Positions 1 through 6,816 of a stretch of 64,000 nucleotides of DNA are shown here, one piece after another (within the stretch, counting starts at the first letter, position 1; every line of letters begins with the position of its first letter). The notes beneath the pieces are model-generated. The model saw nothing but the letters and a program-made list of their open reading frames with translations, made no database searches and was not told where the DNA came from. The DNA is taken from assembly GCA_030431255.1 (NCBI GenBank), contig JAUIJL010000002.1, forward strand, positions 496,001 through 560,000, written 5' to 3'. The position numbers and the translations under genes are program-made. The stretch comes from Thermoanaerobaculia bacterium. GTDB lineage: Bacteria; Acidobacteriota; Thermoanaerobaculia; Multivoradales; J023.

Positions 1-1
1 C

Positions 2-556
2 GAAACCTGGCAGGTCATCCAAGCATCCTCCCCCAATCCCGCGCACCTGGCGTTGGTCGAGCTGGCCGCCATGGGACGATTGGATCTCTTGGTGACCCAA
101 AATGTGGATGGGCTCCACGAGCGCAGCGGTTTTCCGTCGGAACGGCTGATTCAAATTCACGGTACCGACAGCTGGGTGGAGTGCTTGAGCTGCGGTGACC
201 GTTCGCCGCGCGCGACCTCTCAAGAGCTTTGGGAGCAAGGGGTCGAGGTACCGACTTGCGACTGCGGTGGTTGGTTGAAACCGGCCACCATTTCCTTCGG
301 TCAAAGCCTGGTGATGAGCGACCTGCAACGTGCTTTTCGTGCCGCCGAGGCCTGCGATCTCTGGATCGCCATCGGCACCTCGCTGGCGGTCAGCCCCATC
401 AACCACATGTTTTCACTCGCCGACAAAAGTGGTGCCGAAACGGCGATCCTCACCGCCTCGGAGACTCCCTTCGACGCCTGGGCCACCTGGAAAATCGAGC
501 AGCCGGTGGAGCAAGTCCTGCCGCAAATCACCGCATTCTGCAGGGATGCGGCTTAG
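2..556 (+). CDS. Sir2-family NAD-dependent protein deacylase (5' end outside window)
   Basis: Sirtuins remove acyl groups from protein lysines using NAD+. The reading frame is open from the left window edge, so the N-terminal Rossmann glycine motif is missing. What remains has the family core: TQNVDGLHERSG, the catalytic His in RLIQIHGTD, a four-Cys zinc site (ECLSC followed about 25 residues later by CDC), the ISFGQSL segment and the NAD-binding GTSLAVSP. The stop is a TAG at 554-556. The next gene converges on it with almost no gap. Substrate class (acetyl, succinyl or other) cannot be decided from the visible part. Confidence 0.93.
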   Translation, partial: ETWQVIQASSPNPAHLALVELAAMGRLDLLVTQNVDGLHERSGFPSERLIQIHGTDSWVECLSCGDRSPRATSQELWEQGVEVPTCDCGGWLKPATISFGQSLVMSDLQRAFRAAEACDLWIAIGTSLAVSPINHMFSLADKSGAETAILTASETPFDAWATWKIEQPVEQVLPQITAFCRDAA

Positions 557-557
557 C

Positions 558-1523
558 TCAAGCCTCGACGCTGACGCGATTGCGGCCTTCCCGCTTGGAA
601 CGGTACATGGCTTGGTCGGCGAGGTCGTAGATGTCCTCGGGCCGTTTCATGTCCTCGCGCAGCTGAGCGACCCCGAATGAGCAAGTCAGGTTGAGGTCGA
701 CGTCGGCATAGTGGAAGCTCTCGGCTTCGATTTGTGCCCGCAGCTTTTCCGCCAACACGCCCGCCCCTTGCGCCGTGGTCTCCGGGCAGAGAATGGCGAA
801 TTCCTCGCCGCCGATGCGGGCGATGAATTGCTCGGGACGGACAAAAGATTTTGCCACCCGGGCGATCTGTTGCAAGACGTAATCACCGCAGAGATGGCCG
901 TGGTTGTCGTTGACGTTTTTGAAATGGTCGATGTCGAAAAAGATCAGCGACAGCGGACGCATGTGGCGCTGGGCACGGTGGAACTCCCGCCGCATCTCTT
1001 CGTCGAATTTCCGTTTGTTGAAAATGCCGGTCAAGCCGTCACAGGTCACGAGCTGGTAGATCGCCTCATGGTAGGCGTTTTCCGGATCCTTCTCGTGCAG
1101 GAATTTGAAGTGGAGAGCACCCACTTGAAAGCGATCCCCGCTACGCAGTCGCCGCGGCCCGCTGATCCTCTGATCGTTGACGTAGGTGCCGTTGGTGGAG
1201 CCCAAGTCTTCGATGCGAACCACCGGGCCGTGATGCTCTAAGCGAGCGTGTCGTCGGGAGAGGGACCGGATCCCCGGCATGCTGATATCCGCCGACGAAG
1301 AACGTCCGATTTCGAGAGTGCGTTGGGGAGGCAGGCGAAAGCGATTGCCGAGCATTTGATCTTCGGGATGGGCGAAGAGGATCAAATGGGCTTCGAATTC
1401 CAGATCTCGATGCTCGGAGACCAGGGCGGATAGCTCGCCCGTGTCGAATTCCGAGAAAACCGTCTGCTCGAGCTTGGTCTTCAGATCGGTCGTTGTTGCT
1501 TCGCTGGTTTTTTCGTCACCCAC
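558..1523 (-). CDS. FHA domain diguanylate cyclase (GGDEF)
   Basis: This 321-residue cytosolic protein probably makes cyclic di-GMP from two GTP in response to a phosphothreonine ligand. The FHA domain (about residues 65-140) has the usual GRS, SRRH and STNGT phosphopeptide-binding motifs. The GGDEF domain (about 160-320) has metal-binding FFDIDHFK and the active signature GGEEF at about 238-242. The inhibitory I-site, normally RxxD five residues before the signature, reads RPEQ, so product feedback may be lost. The start is GTG at 1523, with a GAGG-type ribosome site six bases upstream. FHA input fits a genome rich in Ser/Thr kinases, three of which lie in this window; a direct link is inference. 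Confidence 0.95.
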   Translation of the reverse strand: MGDEKTSEATTTDLKTKLEQTVFSEFDTGELSALVSEHRDLEFEAHLILFAHPEDQMLGNRFRLPPQRTLEIGRSSSADISMPGIRSLSRRHARLEHHGPVVRIEDLGSTNGTYVNDQRISGPRRLRSGDRFQVGALHFKFLHEKDPENAYHEAIYQLVTCDGLTGIFNKRKFDEEMRREFHRAQRHMRPLSLIFFDIDHFKNVNDNHGHLCGDYVLQQIARVAKSFVRPEQFIARIGGEEFAILCPETTAQGAGVLAEKLRAQIEAESFHYADVDLNLTCSFGVAQLREDMKRPEDIYDLADQAMYRSKREGRNRVSVEA

Positions 1524-1721
1524 CTGGCTACCTCAACGGTTGCGGCCCGCCGATATCGGCCATTCTAACGCCGCAGCATACTACCAGACCCTCGGCTCAG
1601 ACCCTTGGCCCAGTCCCTCGGCTCAGACCCTCGACGGACACGCAGCGGGCGCTCCAACTCGGTCCGCCCCGCCCGCCCCGGCTTCGGCACCGCCGGCCCG
1701 GCACAGCTCGGCACGGACCGG

Positions 1722-2558
1722 TTAGTCCACCAGCTCCGCCGCCCGTCGCCTGGCTTCCACCACGGCGTTGATCAGGGTCACTCGCAAGCCACCCGCTTCG
1801 AGGGCCAGGATCCCGTCCATGGTGCAGCCCGCCGGCGTGGTGACCTCATCTTTGAGCAGGGCGGGGTGATCACCGGTTTCGAGCACCATCTTGCCGGCAC
1901 CGAGGCAGGTTTGAGCGGCCAGCTCCGTCGCCACCTTGCGCGGCAGACCGACCTTGACGCCACCTTCGGCCAATGCCTCGATCACAATGTAGATGAAGGC
2001 TGTGCCGCTGGCCGAAAGACCGGTCACTGCATCGAAATATTTTTCCTCCAGCACCAGGGCCCGACCCACCGCCGAAAAGATCTCCTCGCCCAAACGAAGA
2101 TGCTGCTCACCGGCAAAGCGTCCCCCGCACACCGCGGTCATGCCGACTCCGATCCTCGACGGGGTGTTGGGCATGGCCCGGACCACCGGCACCTCCAAGG
2201 GCTCGTCCAGGTCGACGCTCAGCATCTTCTCGATTTTCTCGGTGCTGAGCCCGGCAATGATCGAGAGCACGACTTGATTCGTCGTGAGCGCCGGTCCGAT
2301 TTCCGCCAGCACTTCCGAAGCGATCTGGGGCTTCACACAGAGCAGCACCAGGTCGGCGTCGGCCACAGCCTCGGCATTGTTGGAGCAGGACTCCACGCCG
2401 AGCTCATCCGACAGCCAGGCCAGCCGTTCCGGTCGTTGGGCCGTGGCGACGATCTCCGCCAACCGGATCGCCCCATGATCGACCAAACCGGTGATCAAAG
2501 CCTCGCCCATCTTGCCCGCACCGATCACAGCCAGGCGCCCTAAATTTGGTTTGCTCAC
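1722..2558 (-). CDS. proC: pyrroline-5-carboxylate reductase
   Basis: ProC reduces pyrroline-5-carboxylate to L-proline with NAD(P)H, the last step of proline synthesis. The 278-residue length is typical. The N-terminal Rossmann motif AVIGAGKMGEALITGL and the C-terminal dimerisation domain with GLSASGTAFIYIVIEALAEG and the TTPAGCT substrate loop are intact. The start is GTG at 2558, preceded by GGAGA. It lies directly downstream of proline dehydrogenase on the same strand, separated by a tandem 18-bp repeat. The pair therefore covers opposite directions of the proline/P5C interconversion. Confidence 0.96.
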   Translation of the reverse strand: MSKPNLGRLAVIGAGKMGEALITGLVDHGAIRLAEIVATAQRPERLAWLSDELGVESCSNNAEAVADADLVLLCVKPQIASEVLAEIGPALTTNQVVLSIIAGLSTEKIEKMLSVDLDEPLEVPVVRAMPNTPSRIGVGMTAVCGGRFAGEQHLRLGEEIFSAVGRALVLEEKYFDAVTGLSASGTAFIYIVIEALAEGGVKVGLPRKVATELAAQTCLGAGKMVLETGDHPALLKDEVTTPAGCTMDGILALEAGGLRVTLINAVVEARRRAAELVD

Positions 2559-2588
2559 GGTATGGAATCTCCGATCACTGCATAATCT

Positions 2589-2660
2589 GCCGTCGCTTGT
2601 CGGTCTGCCGTCGCTTGTCGGTCTGCCGTCGCTTGTCGGTCTGCTTTCACTTGCCGGTCA
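2589..2660. repeat. tandem 18-bp repeat between proline dehydrogenase and proC
   Basis: Three identical copies of an 18-base unit (GCCGTCGCTTGTCGGTCT) at 2589-2642 are followed by a fourth, diverged copy at 2643-2660 that overlaps the last codons and stop of the proline dehydrogenase gene. The array probably arose by slippage outward from the 3' end of that gene. No function is evident. Confidence 0.9.
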
Positions 2661-3546
2661 GAAGAGCCCGGGTCACGTTCCCGGCCACTTGCGGATTTTC
2701 TCGCAGGCGGCGCATCGAATAGAGATACCAATCGGCTCCGTACGGCACGTAAACCCGCAGAGGATGGCCGCCCGCGATCAGAATCCGACGCAGCTGATTC
2801 TCGACCCCGAGCAACATCTGAAACTCATATCGGTCGCGGGAGATGCCCATGCGATCGATCAGACCGACGGCGGCGCAGGCCAGATACTCATCGTGGGTCG
2901 CAATGCCGACGTAGATATCTTTGGCGAGAAGCTTTTCCAGGGCTTGGATGAAATTCAAACGAACCGTGTCGAAACCCTTCCACGCGGCCTCCCGAGGCTC
3001 AATGTAGATTCCTTTGCACAGGCGAACGCGGGCGACGTCGTCCGGCAGCTCCTCGATATCTTGAAGGGTGCGCCGCATGTAGGCCTGGAAAACCGGACCG
3101 ACGTTGCCATAGCGCTCATGTAGGTGGCGGTAGATCCGGAGGGTCGCGTCGACGGTCGTGCGATCTTCCATGTCGAGACGCACGAAGCAATCGTCGGCAT
3201 GGGCCACTTTCACGACTTTTTCGTAGTTGTCCCGGCAGAGGTCCTCGTCGATATCGAGCCCCAGCTGGGTCGGCTTGATAGAAATATTGCAGTCGAGCTT
3301 TTCTCGCCGAATGGCCTCCAGCACCCGCAAATACTCGTCGACGGCCACCTGAGCCTTGGCGGCATCCTTGACCTCCTCACCGAGCAAGTCGACGGTGCAC
3401 GAGGCCCCCTCTCGATTGAGCTCTTGAATCGTACGGATCGCGTCGTCGAGGGTCTCACCGGCGACGTAACGCGAGGCAACCTTGCCGACAATAAGCTTCG
3501 GCACCAAAGGCAACGTGGCCACCACGAGCCGGTCGAACAACGACAT
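2647..3546 (-). CDS. proline dehydrogenase (monofunctional, FAD-dependent)
   Basis: Oxidises L-proline to pyrroline-5-carboxylate, passing electrons through FAD to quinone; the family associates with the inner membrane. The 299-residue length matches the single-domain enzymes rather than PutA. Visible motifs of the (beta/alpha)8 barrel include FVRLDMEDRTTVDATLRIYR, VGPVFQAYMRRT, RVRLCKGIYIEP, GIATHDEY and YEFQMLLGV. No P5C dehydrogenase lies next to it. proC follows on the same strand about 90 bases downstream, and the diiron oxygenase gene lies just upstream. The ATG start at 3546 fits the family N-terminus. Confidence 0.95.
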   Translation of the reverse strand: MSLFDRLVVATLPLVPKLIVGKVASRYVAGETLDDAIRTIQELNREGASCTVDLLGEEVKDAAKAQVAVDEYLRVLEAIRREKLDCNISIKPTQLGLDIDEDLCRDNYEKVVKVAHADDCFVRLDMEDRTTVDATLRIYRHLHERYGNVGPVFQAYMRRTLQDIEELPDDVARVRLCKGIYIEPREAAWKGFDTVRLNFIQALEKLLAKDIYVGIATHDEYLACAAVGLIDRMGISRDRYEFQMLLGVENQLRRILIAGGHPLRVYVPYGADWYLYSMRRLRENPQVAGNVTRALLTGK

Positions 3547-3615
3547 GGACTAGCTTCCCTGAGTTAAGTGGATCTCGGCTGATCGTTCGGCGCGGACGAA
3601 GCCGGCGGGCTCGGC

Positions 3616-4953
3616 TCAGCCACCCATGACGGGCAGCTTGGTGCCTTCCTCGGATTCGCCACGGACCCAACGCACGGACTTTGAGCAGGGACAGCTGCCC
3701 CCGACCCGGCGAAGCTCGGGCATTTTACGGGCTCCGTCCTCGGCGGTCATCTCCCCGGCCGCTACTTTTTTCAGGGTCTCGGCATAATCCCGGAAGTCTC
3801 GACCCGCCAGATAGGATTCCGGCAAATGCTTGCGGAGGTGCTGCACGTAGTCCTGGTACAGATCGTAGGTCTCGCCCTCGAAACCGACCATGGTGAACGC
3901 GGGCACACCCCGGCGTCGGAAGAAGTCTCGATCGGGCATGCGCAGAAGCTCGGCATGGTCGACACCCTTGGCTTTGCCGCGGCCTCGCTCCAAATTGGCC
4001 AACAGCTCGCGGGCTTCACCGATCGACAAATCCTTGACCTTGGCGCGCAAGTAACGGATGTTCAAGTCGTCGACCACCTTGGCCACTTCTTGGTAATAGT
4101 CCGCTTGGGCCTCGGCGTTCTTCATCGGCTTCAAGCCCATGCGCACGTTGGAGCCGCCGCCCCGCTCGTCGCCGAACATCTCGAGGCCCCGTGGCAACCA
4201 TTTGTTGATCGCCTTTTGCATCATCTCCATGGTCACGTAGACCTCGCCCTCAGCGGCTTGGGTCGCCCATCGACGCATGGGCACCACGCCGGTCGCCAAG
4301 TGGAAGGCCTCTTCCCGCAACATCTGGGGCATGGATTCCGCCATCGGCTTGTAGGCGGAGACTTTTTGCATCGCCAGCTGATATTTGCCGACCCGATCGA
4401 TCAAGGCGCAGAAGACGATGTTGTCGACGAAGGAGTCGAAGTCGATGTTGAAGGCACCGAGCACGTGCGAGCCCGTCTGCATCGACAGGATCTCCTCCAC
4501 CATGTCGGCGCTCGACTGCTGGGTTTGGCAGGTCCAATCGTCGTCCACCAAGAGGTGCAACATTTGGTATCCGTGGCGCAGCTCTTCGGCCATCATGCGC
4601 AACACCCAGACCTGCTCCTCTTCCGATTGCGCCCGGGCCAAGGTCAAACGATGCTGTTGGATCGAGCCGAATTCAGTCGATGCCTGGGCGCGAATCGCGC
4701 CGAGCAGATGCTGGGCCTGGTCTTCGTCGAGCTCGGAGGGTTTGGTCGCCTTGGGTTGCCCCTCTTTGGCGCCACATTCGATATTGGCGCAAACACCCAT
4801 CTCCCGATAGGCACAGAGCTTGAACATCGGCTCTTTGGGAAAGTGCTTCTCCCAGGAGTCGAGCAAGAATTGGTAGTCGGGAAGAAAGGTATCTCGCCAG
4901 TCTTCGACTGCCTGATGAAAATTCTTCGGCAGCTTGACTTCGCTAACAGCCAT
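3616..4953 (-). CDS. PaaA/BoxB-like ferritin-fold diiron oxygenase
   Basis: A 445-residue protein of the phenylacetyl-CoA/benzoyl-CoA epoxidase type. Two helical ExxH elements typical of a carboxylate-bridged diiron centre are visible: AEELRHGYQM near residues 122-131 and REEAFHLATG near 213-222, with further acidic residues in the preceding helices. The C-terminus carries a small Cys motif, GGSCPCSKS. The start is well supported by GAGGAGG about seven bases upstream of the ATG. None of the usual partner genes (PaaB, C, D, E, or BoxA and a CoA ligase) is nearby. It sits between a GNAT gene and proline dehydrogenase, so the substrate is unknown. Family assignment is by motif and recall; exact subfamily is uncertain. 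Confidence 0.75.
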   Translation of the reverse strand: MAVSEVKLPKNFHQAVEDWRDTFLPDYQFLLDSWEKHFPKEPMFKLCAYREMGVCANIECGAKEGQPKATKPSELDEDQAQHLLGAIRAQASTEFGSIQQHRLTLARAQSEEEQVWVLRMMAEELRHGYQMLHLLVDDDWTCQTQQSSADMVEEILSMQTGSHVLGAFNIDFDSFVDNIVFCALIDRVGKYQLAMQKVSAYKPMAESMPQMLREEAFHLATGVVPMRRWATQAAEGEVYVTMEMMQKAINKWLPRGLEMFGDERGGGSNVRMGLKPMKNAEAQADYYQEVAKVVDDLNIRYLRAKVKDLSIGEARELLANLERGRGKAKGVDHAELLRMPDRDFFRRRGVPAFTMVGFEGETYDLYQDYVQHLRKHLPESYLAGRDFRDYAETLKKVAAGEMTAEDGARKMPELRRVGGSCPCSKSVRWVRGESEEGTKLPVMGG

Positions 4954-5044
4954 GTTTCAGCCTCCTCGGCTTGGGCACCACAACATCGATCCGGGGAGCG
5001 TAGGTGCTGGACGGCCCCGTCGATCACCCCCGGAGAACAGCGCC

Positions 5045-5482
5045 TCAGAGGGTCTTGACGAAGGGTCGCAACGAAGACGGTTGAAAGCCCAATGAGTCGA
5101 AGAAACCGGCGATGTCGGCCATTTCCTCGTCGACCAATGTGCGAACCGTTTTCGCCCCTCGGCGTTTGAAGTAATCGAGCATGGCGTCGGCCAGCTGGCG
5201 GCCGATCGCCTTGCCTTGGTGCTCAGGATCCACCCCGAGCACCTCTATCCAGCCAGTGGGTTCTTCCAATCCAAACTCACCCGACCTGACCTCGCCCAAC
5301 ATGAAACCCACTACGGTGCCGTCGGCCACGCAGACCACCGCAGCGTCGGGATCTCGGCGCAAATAATAAGCGCAGCGAGCCTCCCAGACCTCGGGCCGAT
5401 ACTGCTTGGTGATTTTCTCGTCGATACCGACAATGTCGCCGATATCCATCGTATCGAGGCCGCGAATCACTAGGGATGACAT
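5045..5482 (-). CDS. GNAT family N-acetyltransferase
   Basis: A 145-residue single-domain acetyltransferase transferring acetyl from acetyl-CoA to an amine, possibly a protein N-terminus. The acetyl-CoA motif is VLGVDPEHQGKAIGRQL, near residues 82-98, with the Q-x-x-G-x-A/G pyrophosphate loop. The C-terminal segment FFDSLGFQPSS is the usual last helix-strand unit. It is first in the minus-strand block leading into the diiron oxygenase gene, about 90 bases apart. The substrate cannot be inferred. Confidence 0.9.
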   Translation of the reverse strand: MSSLVIRGLDTMDIGDIVGIDEKITKQYRPEVWEARCAYYLRRDPDAAVVCVADGTVVGFMLGEVRSGEFGLEEPTGWIEVLGVDPEHQGKAIGRQLADAMLDYFKRRGAKTVRTLVDEEMADIAGFFDSLGFQPSSLRPFVKTL

Positions 5483-5811
5483 GTGGGGAAGCTCTCCAAG
5501 CTCAAAATTTGGAGGGCCGCTCGGAATCTTTCAGATCCTGGGCGTAGACCGATGCCGAAACATCATCACCCTCGAGCTCGATCTTATCGAGTGCGACTCG
5601 GTGAGTCCACCAGCCCTTATCCCTTCGTTTCTTGTCGCCGCTCGGATTCCAGGCACCCGAAACCACCGGCAAAAACTACCCGGTGAGTCGCCGAATCCGG
5701 CGACGAAACTTGATAGGATACCCACCTGTAATTGAGCCCAGGCCGGAATTGTGGAAGCCACCTACACGGGCTCGCCTCTGTTTATCGTCTATATCTCTGG
5801 AGCCGTGCCCC
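5483..5811. other. intergenic region between divergent genes
   Basis: A 329-base stretch separating the minus-strand GNAT gene from the plus-strand ArsC-like gene. It must hold promoters for both directions. No convincing -35/-10 pair, RNA gene or conserved riboswitch was recognised; the only clear signal is the GGAG ribosome site at 5799-5802 serving the ATG at 5812. I looked for a selenocysteine tRNA here and found none. Confidence 0.5.
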
Positions 5812-6183
5812 ATGCTCGAGCTGATTTGTAAATCTACTTGAAGCACGTGCCGCAAGGCGGTCGCCTTGCTCAAGGAACACCAAATCGAATATCGCTACCG
5901 GGAATACACCAAAGAGCCGTTGGATTCCGACGAGCTCGCGGGAGTGCTCGCGGCCCTGGGCGTCACCGCTCAGGAAGTCCTGCGGAAACGCGATCCCGCT
6001 TATCGAGAGCTCGGATTGACCGGCGAAGAGTCCGAGCAAGAGCTTATCGCCCACATGTCGAAGCATCCGACCCTCTTGCAGCGCCCGATCGGCGTGGTGG
6101 GTTCCCTCGGCTCGGACGCTCGCGCAGTCGTCGGCCGTCCGCCGGAGAGCTTGCTTCAGCTGGTGAGCCATCAGCCGAGCTGA
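5812..6183 (+). CDS. ArsC/Spx-like thioredoxin-fold selenoprotein (in-frame TGA = Sec10)
   Basis: From the ATG at 5812 (GGAG nine bases upstream) the frame reads MLELICKST, then TGA at 5839-5841, then STCRKAVALLKEHQIEY. Family members carry CSTCRKA-type CxxC here, so the stop replaces exactly the first redox Cys and is read as selenocysteine (UxxC). The rest matches ArsC/YffB/Spx across its length: KEPLD, YRELGL, RPIGVVG and VVGRPPESLLQLV. A GGUC-loop hairpin follows the TGA at SECIS distance. The product would be 123 residues, a cytosolic selenol oxidoreductase, perhaps an arsenate- or disulfide-reductase relative. A conventional call would begin at TTG 5866 and lose the active site. No sel genes lie in this window. 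Confidence 0.85.
5852..5869 (+). promoter_or_regulatory. bacterial SECIS-like hairpin
   Basis: Ten bases after the in-frame TGA, GCAAGGC (5852-5858) pairs perfectly with GCCTTGC (5863-5869) around the tetraloop GGTC (5859-5862). A short GC-rich stem about 10-11 bases after UGA with apical GGUC is what SelB recognises in the E. coli fdhF message. The element lies inside the coding sequence, as expected for bacteria. Confidence 0.82.
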
Positions 6184-6224
6184 CCTGAGCCCGAAGAACC
6201 GAGGCCGGAACGGAGGAATCGACG

Positions 6225-6800
6225 ATCGCCACGACCTACGACGACCTACGCTCCCGTATTACCGATATCTTGACGTCACCGAACGTCGGGGATCCGAGCC
6301 ATGCGGAGGAGCTCTTTCCCTTGGTGTACACCGAGCTGCACGGGCTCGCGGAGCGCTACCTGCGCCGCGAGGCCGAAGGTCACACCCTGCAACCCACCGC
6401 GTTGGTCAATGAGGCCTACCTCCGGTTGGTCGACCAGCGACGTGTCGATTGGCAAGGGCGTACCCACTTCTTCGCCGTCGGCGCGAAGATCATGCATCGG
6501 TTGCTGATCGACCACGGGCGCAACAAGAAAAGAGCGAAGCGAGGCGGAGGCTGGCTCAGAATTACGTTGGCCCCGGAGGTGGCTCCCCTAGCCGGCGTCG
6601 AGCTCGACGCCCTGGCGGTCCACGAGGCGATTGAAAAACTGGCGGAGCTGGACGAGCGCCAAGCCCGACTGGTTCAGCTCAGATTCTTTTCGGGTCTGTC
6701 CATGGCTGAAATCGCCCAGGCCTTGGGGGTTTCCAAACGTACGGCCGAGGGAGACTGGACCCACGCTAGGGCTTGGCTGAAGCGTTTCCTGTCCACGTGA
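6225..6800 (+). CDS. ECF-family RNA polymerase sigma factor (acidobacterial/planctomycete type)
   Basis: A small sigma factor with region 2 (ELFPLVYTELHGLAERYL, then LVNEAYLRLV) and a region 4 helix-turn-helix (LSMAEIAQALGVSKRT followed by GDWTHARAWL). This is the group usually paired with Ser/Thr kinases in Acidobacteria and Planctomycetes. The frame is open from 6189 but has no ATG, GTG or TTG before TTG 6270, which lacks a ribosome site and would remove the conserved ITDIL start of the domain. A strong GGAGGA at 6212-6217 sits seven bases before ATC 6225, so I place the start there as a non-canonical AUC. If TTG 6270 is used the protein is 176 residues. It ends 16 bases before the kinase gene. 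Confidence 0.85.
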   Translation: MATTYDDLRSRITDILTSPNVGDPSHAEELFPLVYTELHGLAERYLRREAEGHTLQPTALVNEAYLRLVDQRRVDWQGRTHFFAVGAKIMHRLLIDHGRNKKRAKRGGGWLRITLAPEVAPLAGVELDALAVHEAIEKLAELDERQARLVQLRFFSGLSMAEIAQALGVSKRTAEGDWTHARAWLKRFLST

Positions 6801-6816
6801 GATCGAAGACAACCCG

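Noticed and set aside
3826..5058. Long plus-strand open frame opposite the diiron oxygenase gene
   Set aside because: It is an antisense shadow of a conserved protein in GC-rich DNA; the His/Gly/Leu-rich translation matches no family and has no ribosome site.
5483..5811. Search for a selenocysteine tRNA next to the selenoprotein
   Set aside because: No long extra arm, TCA anticodon loop or GTTCGA-type T loop could be assembled here or in other intergenic gaps.
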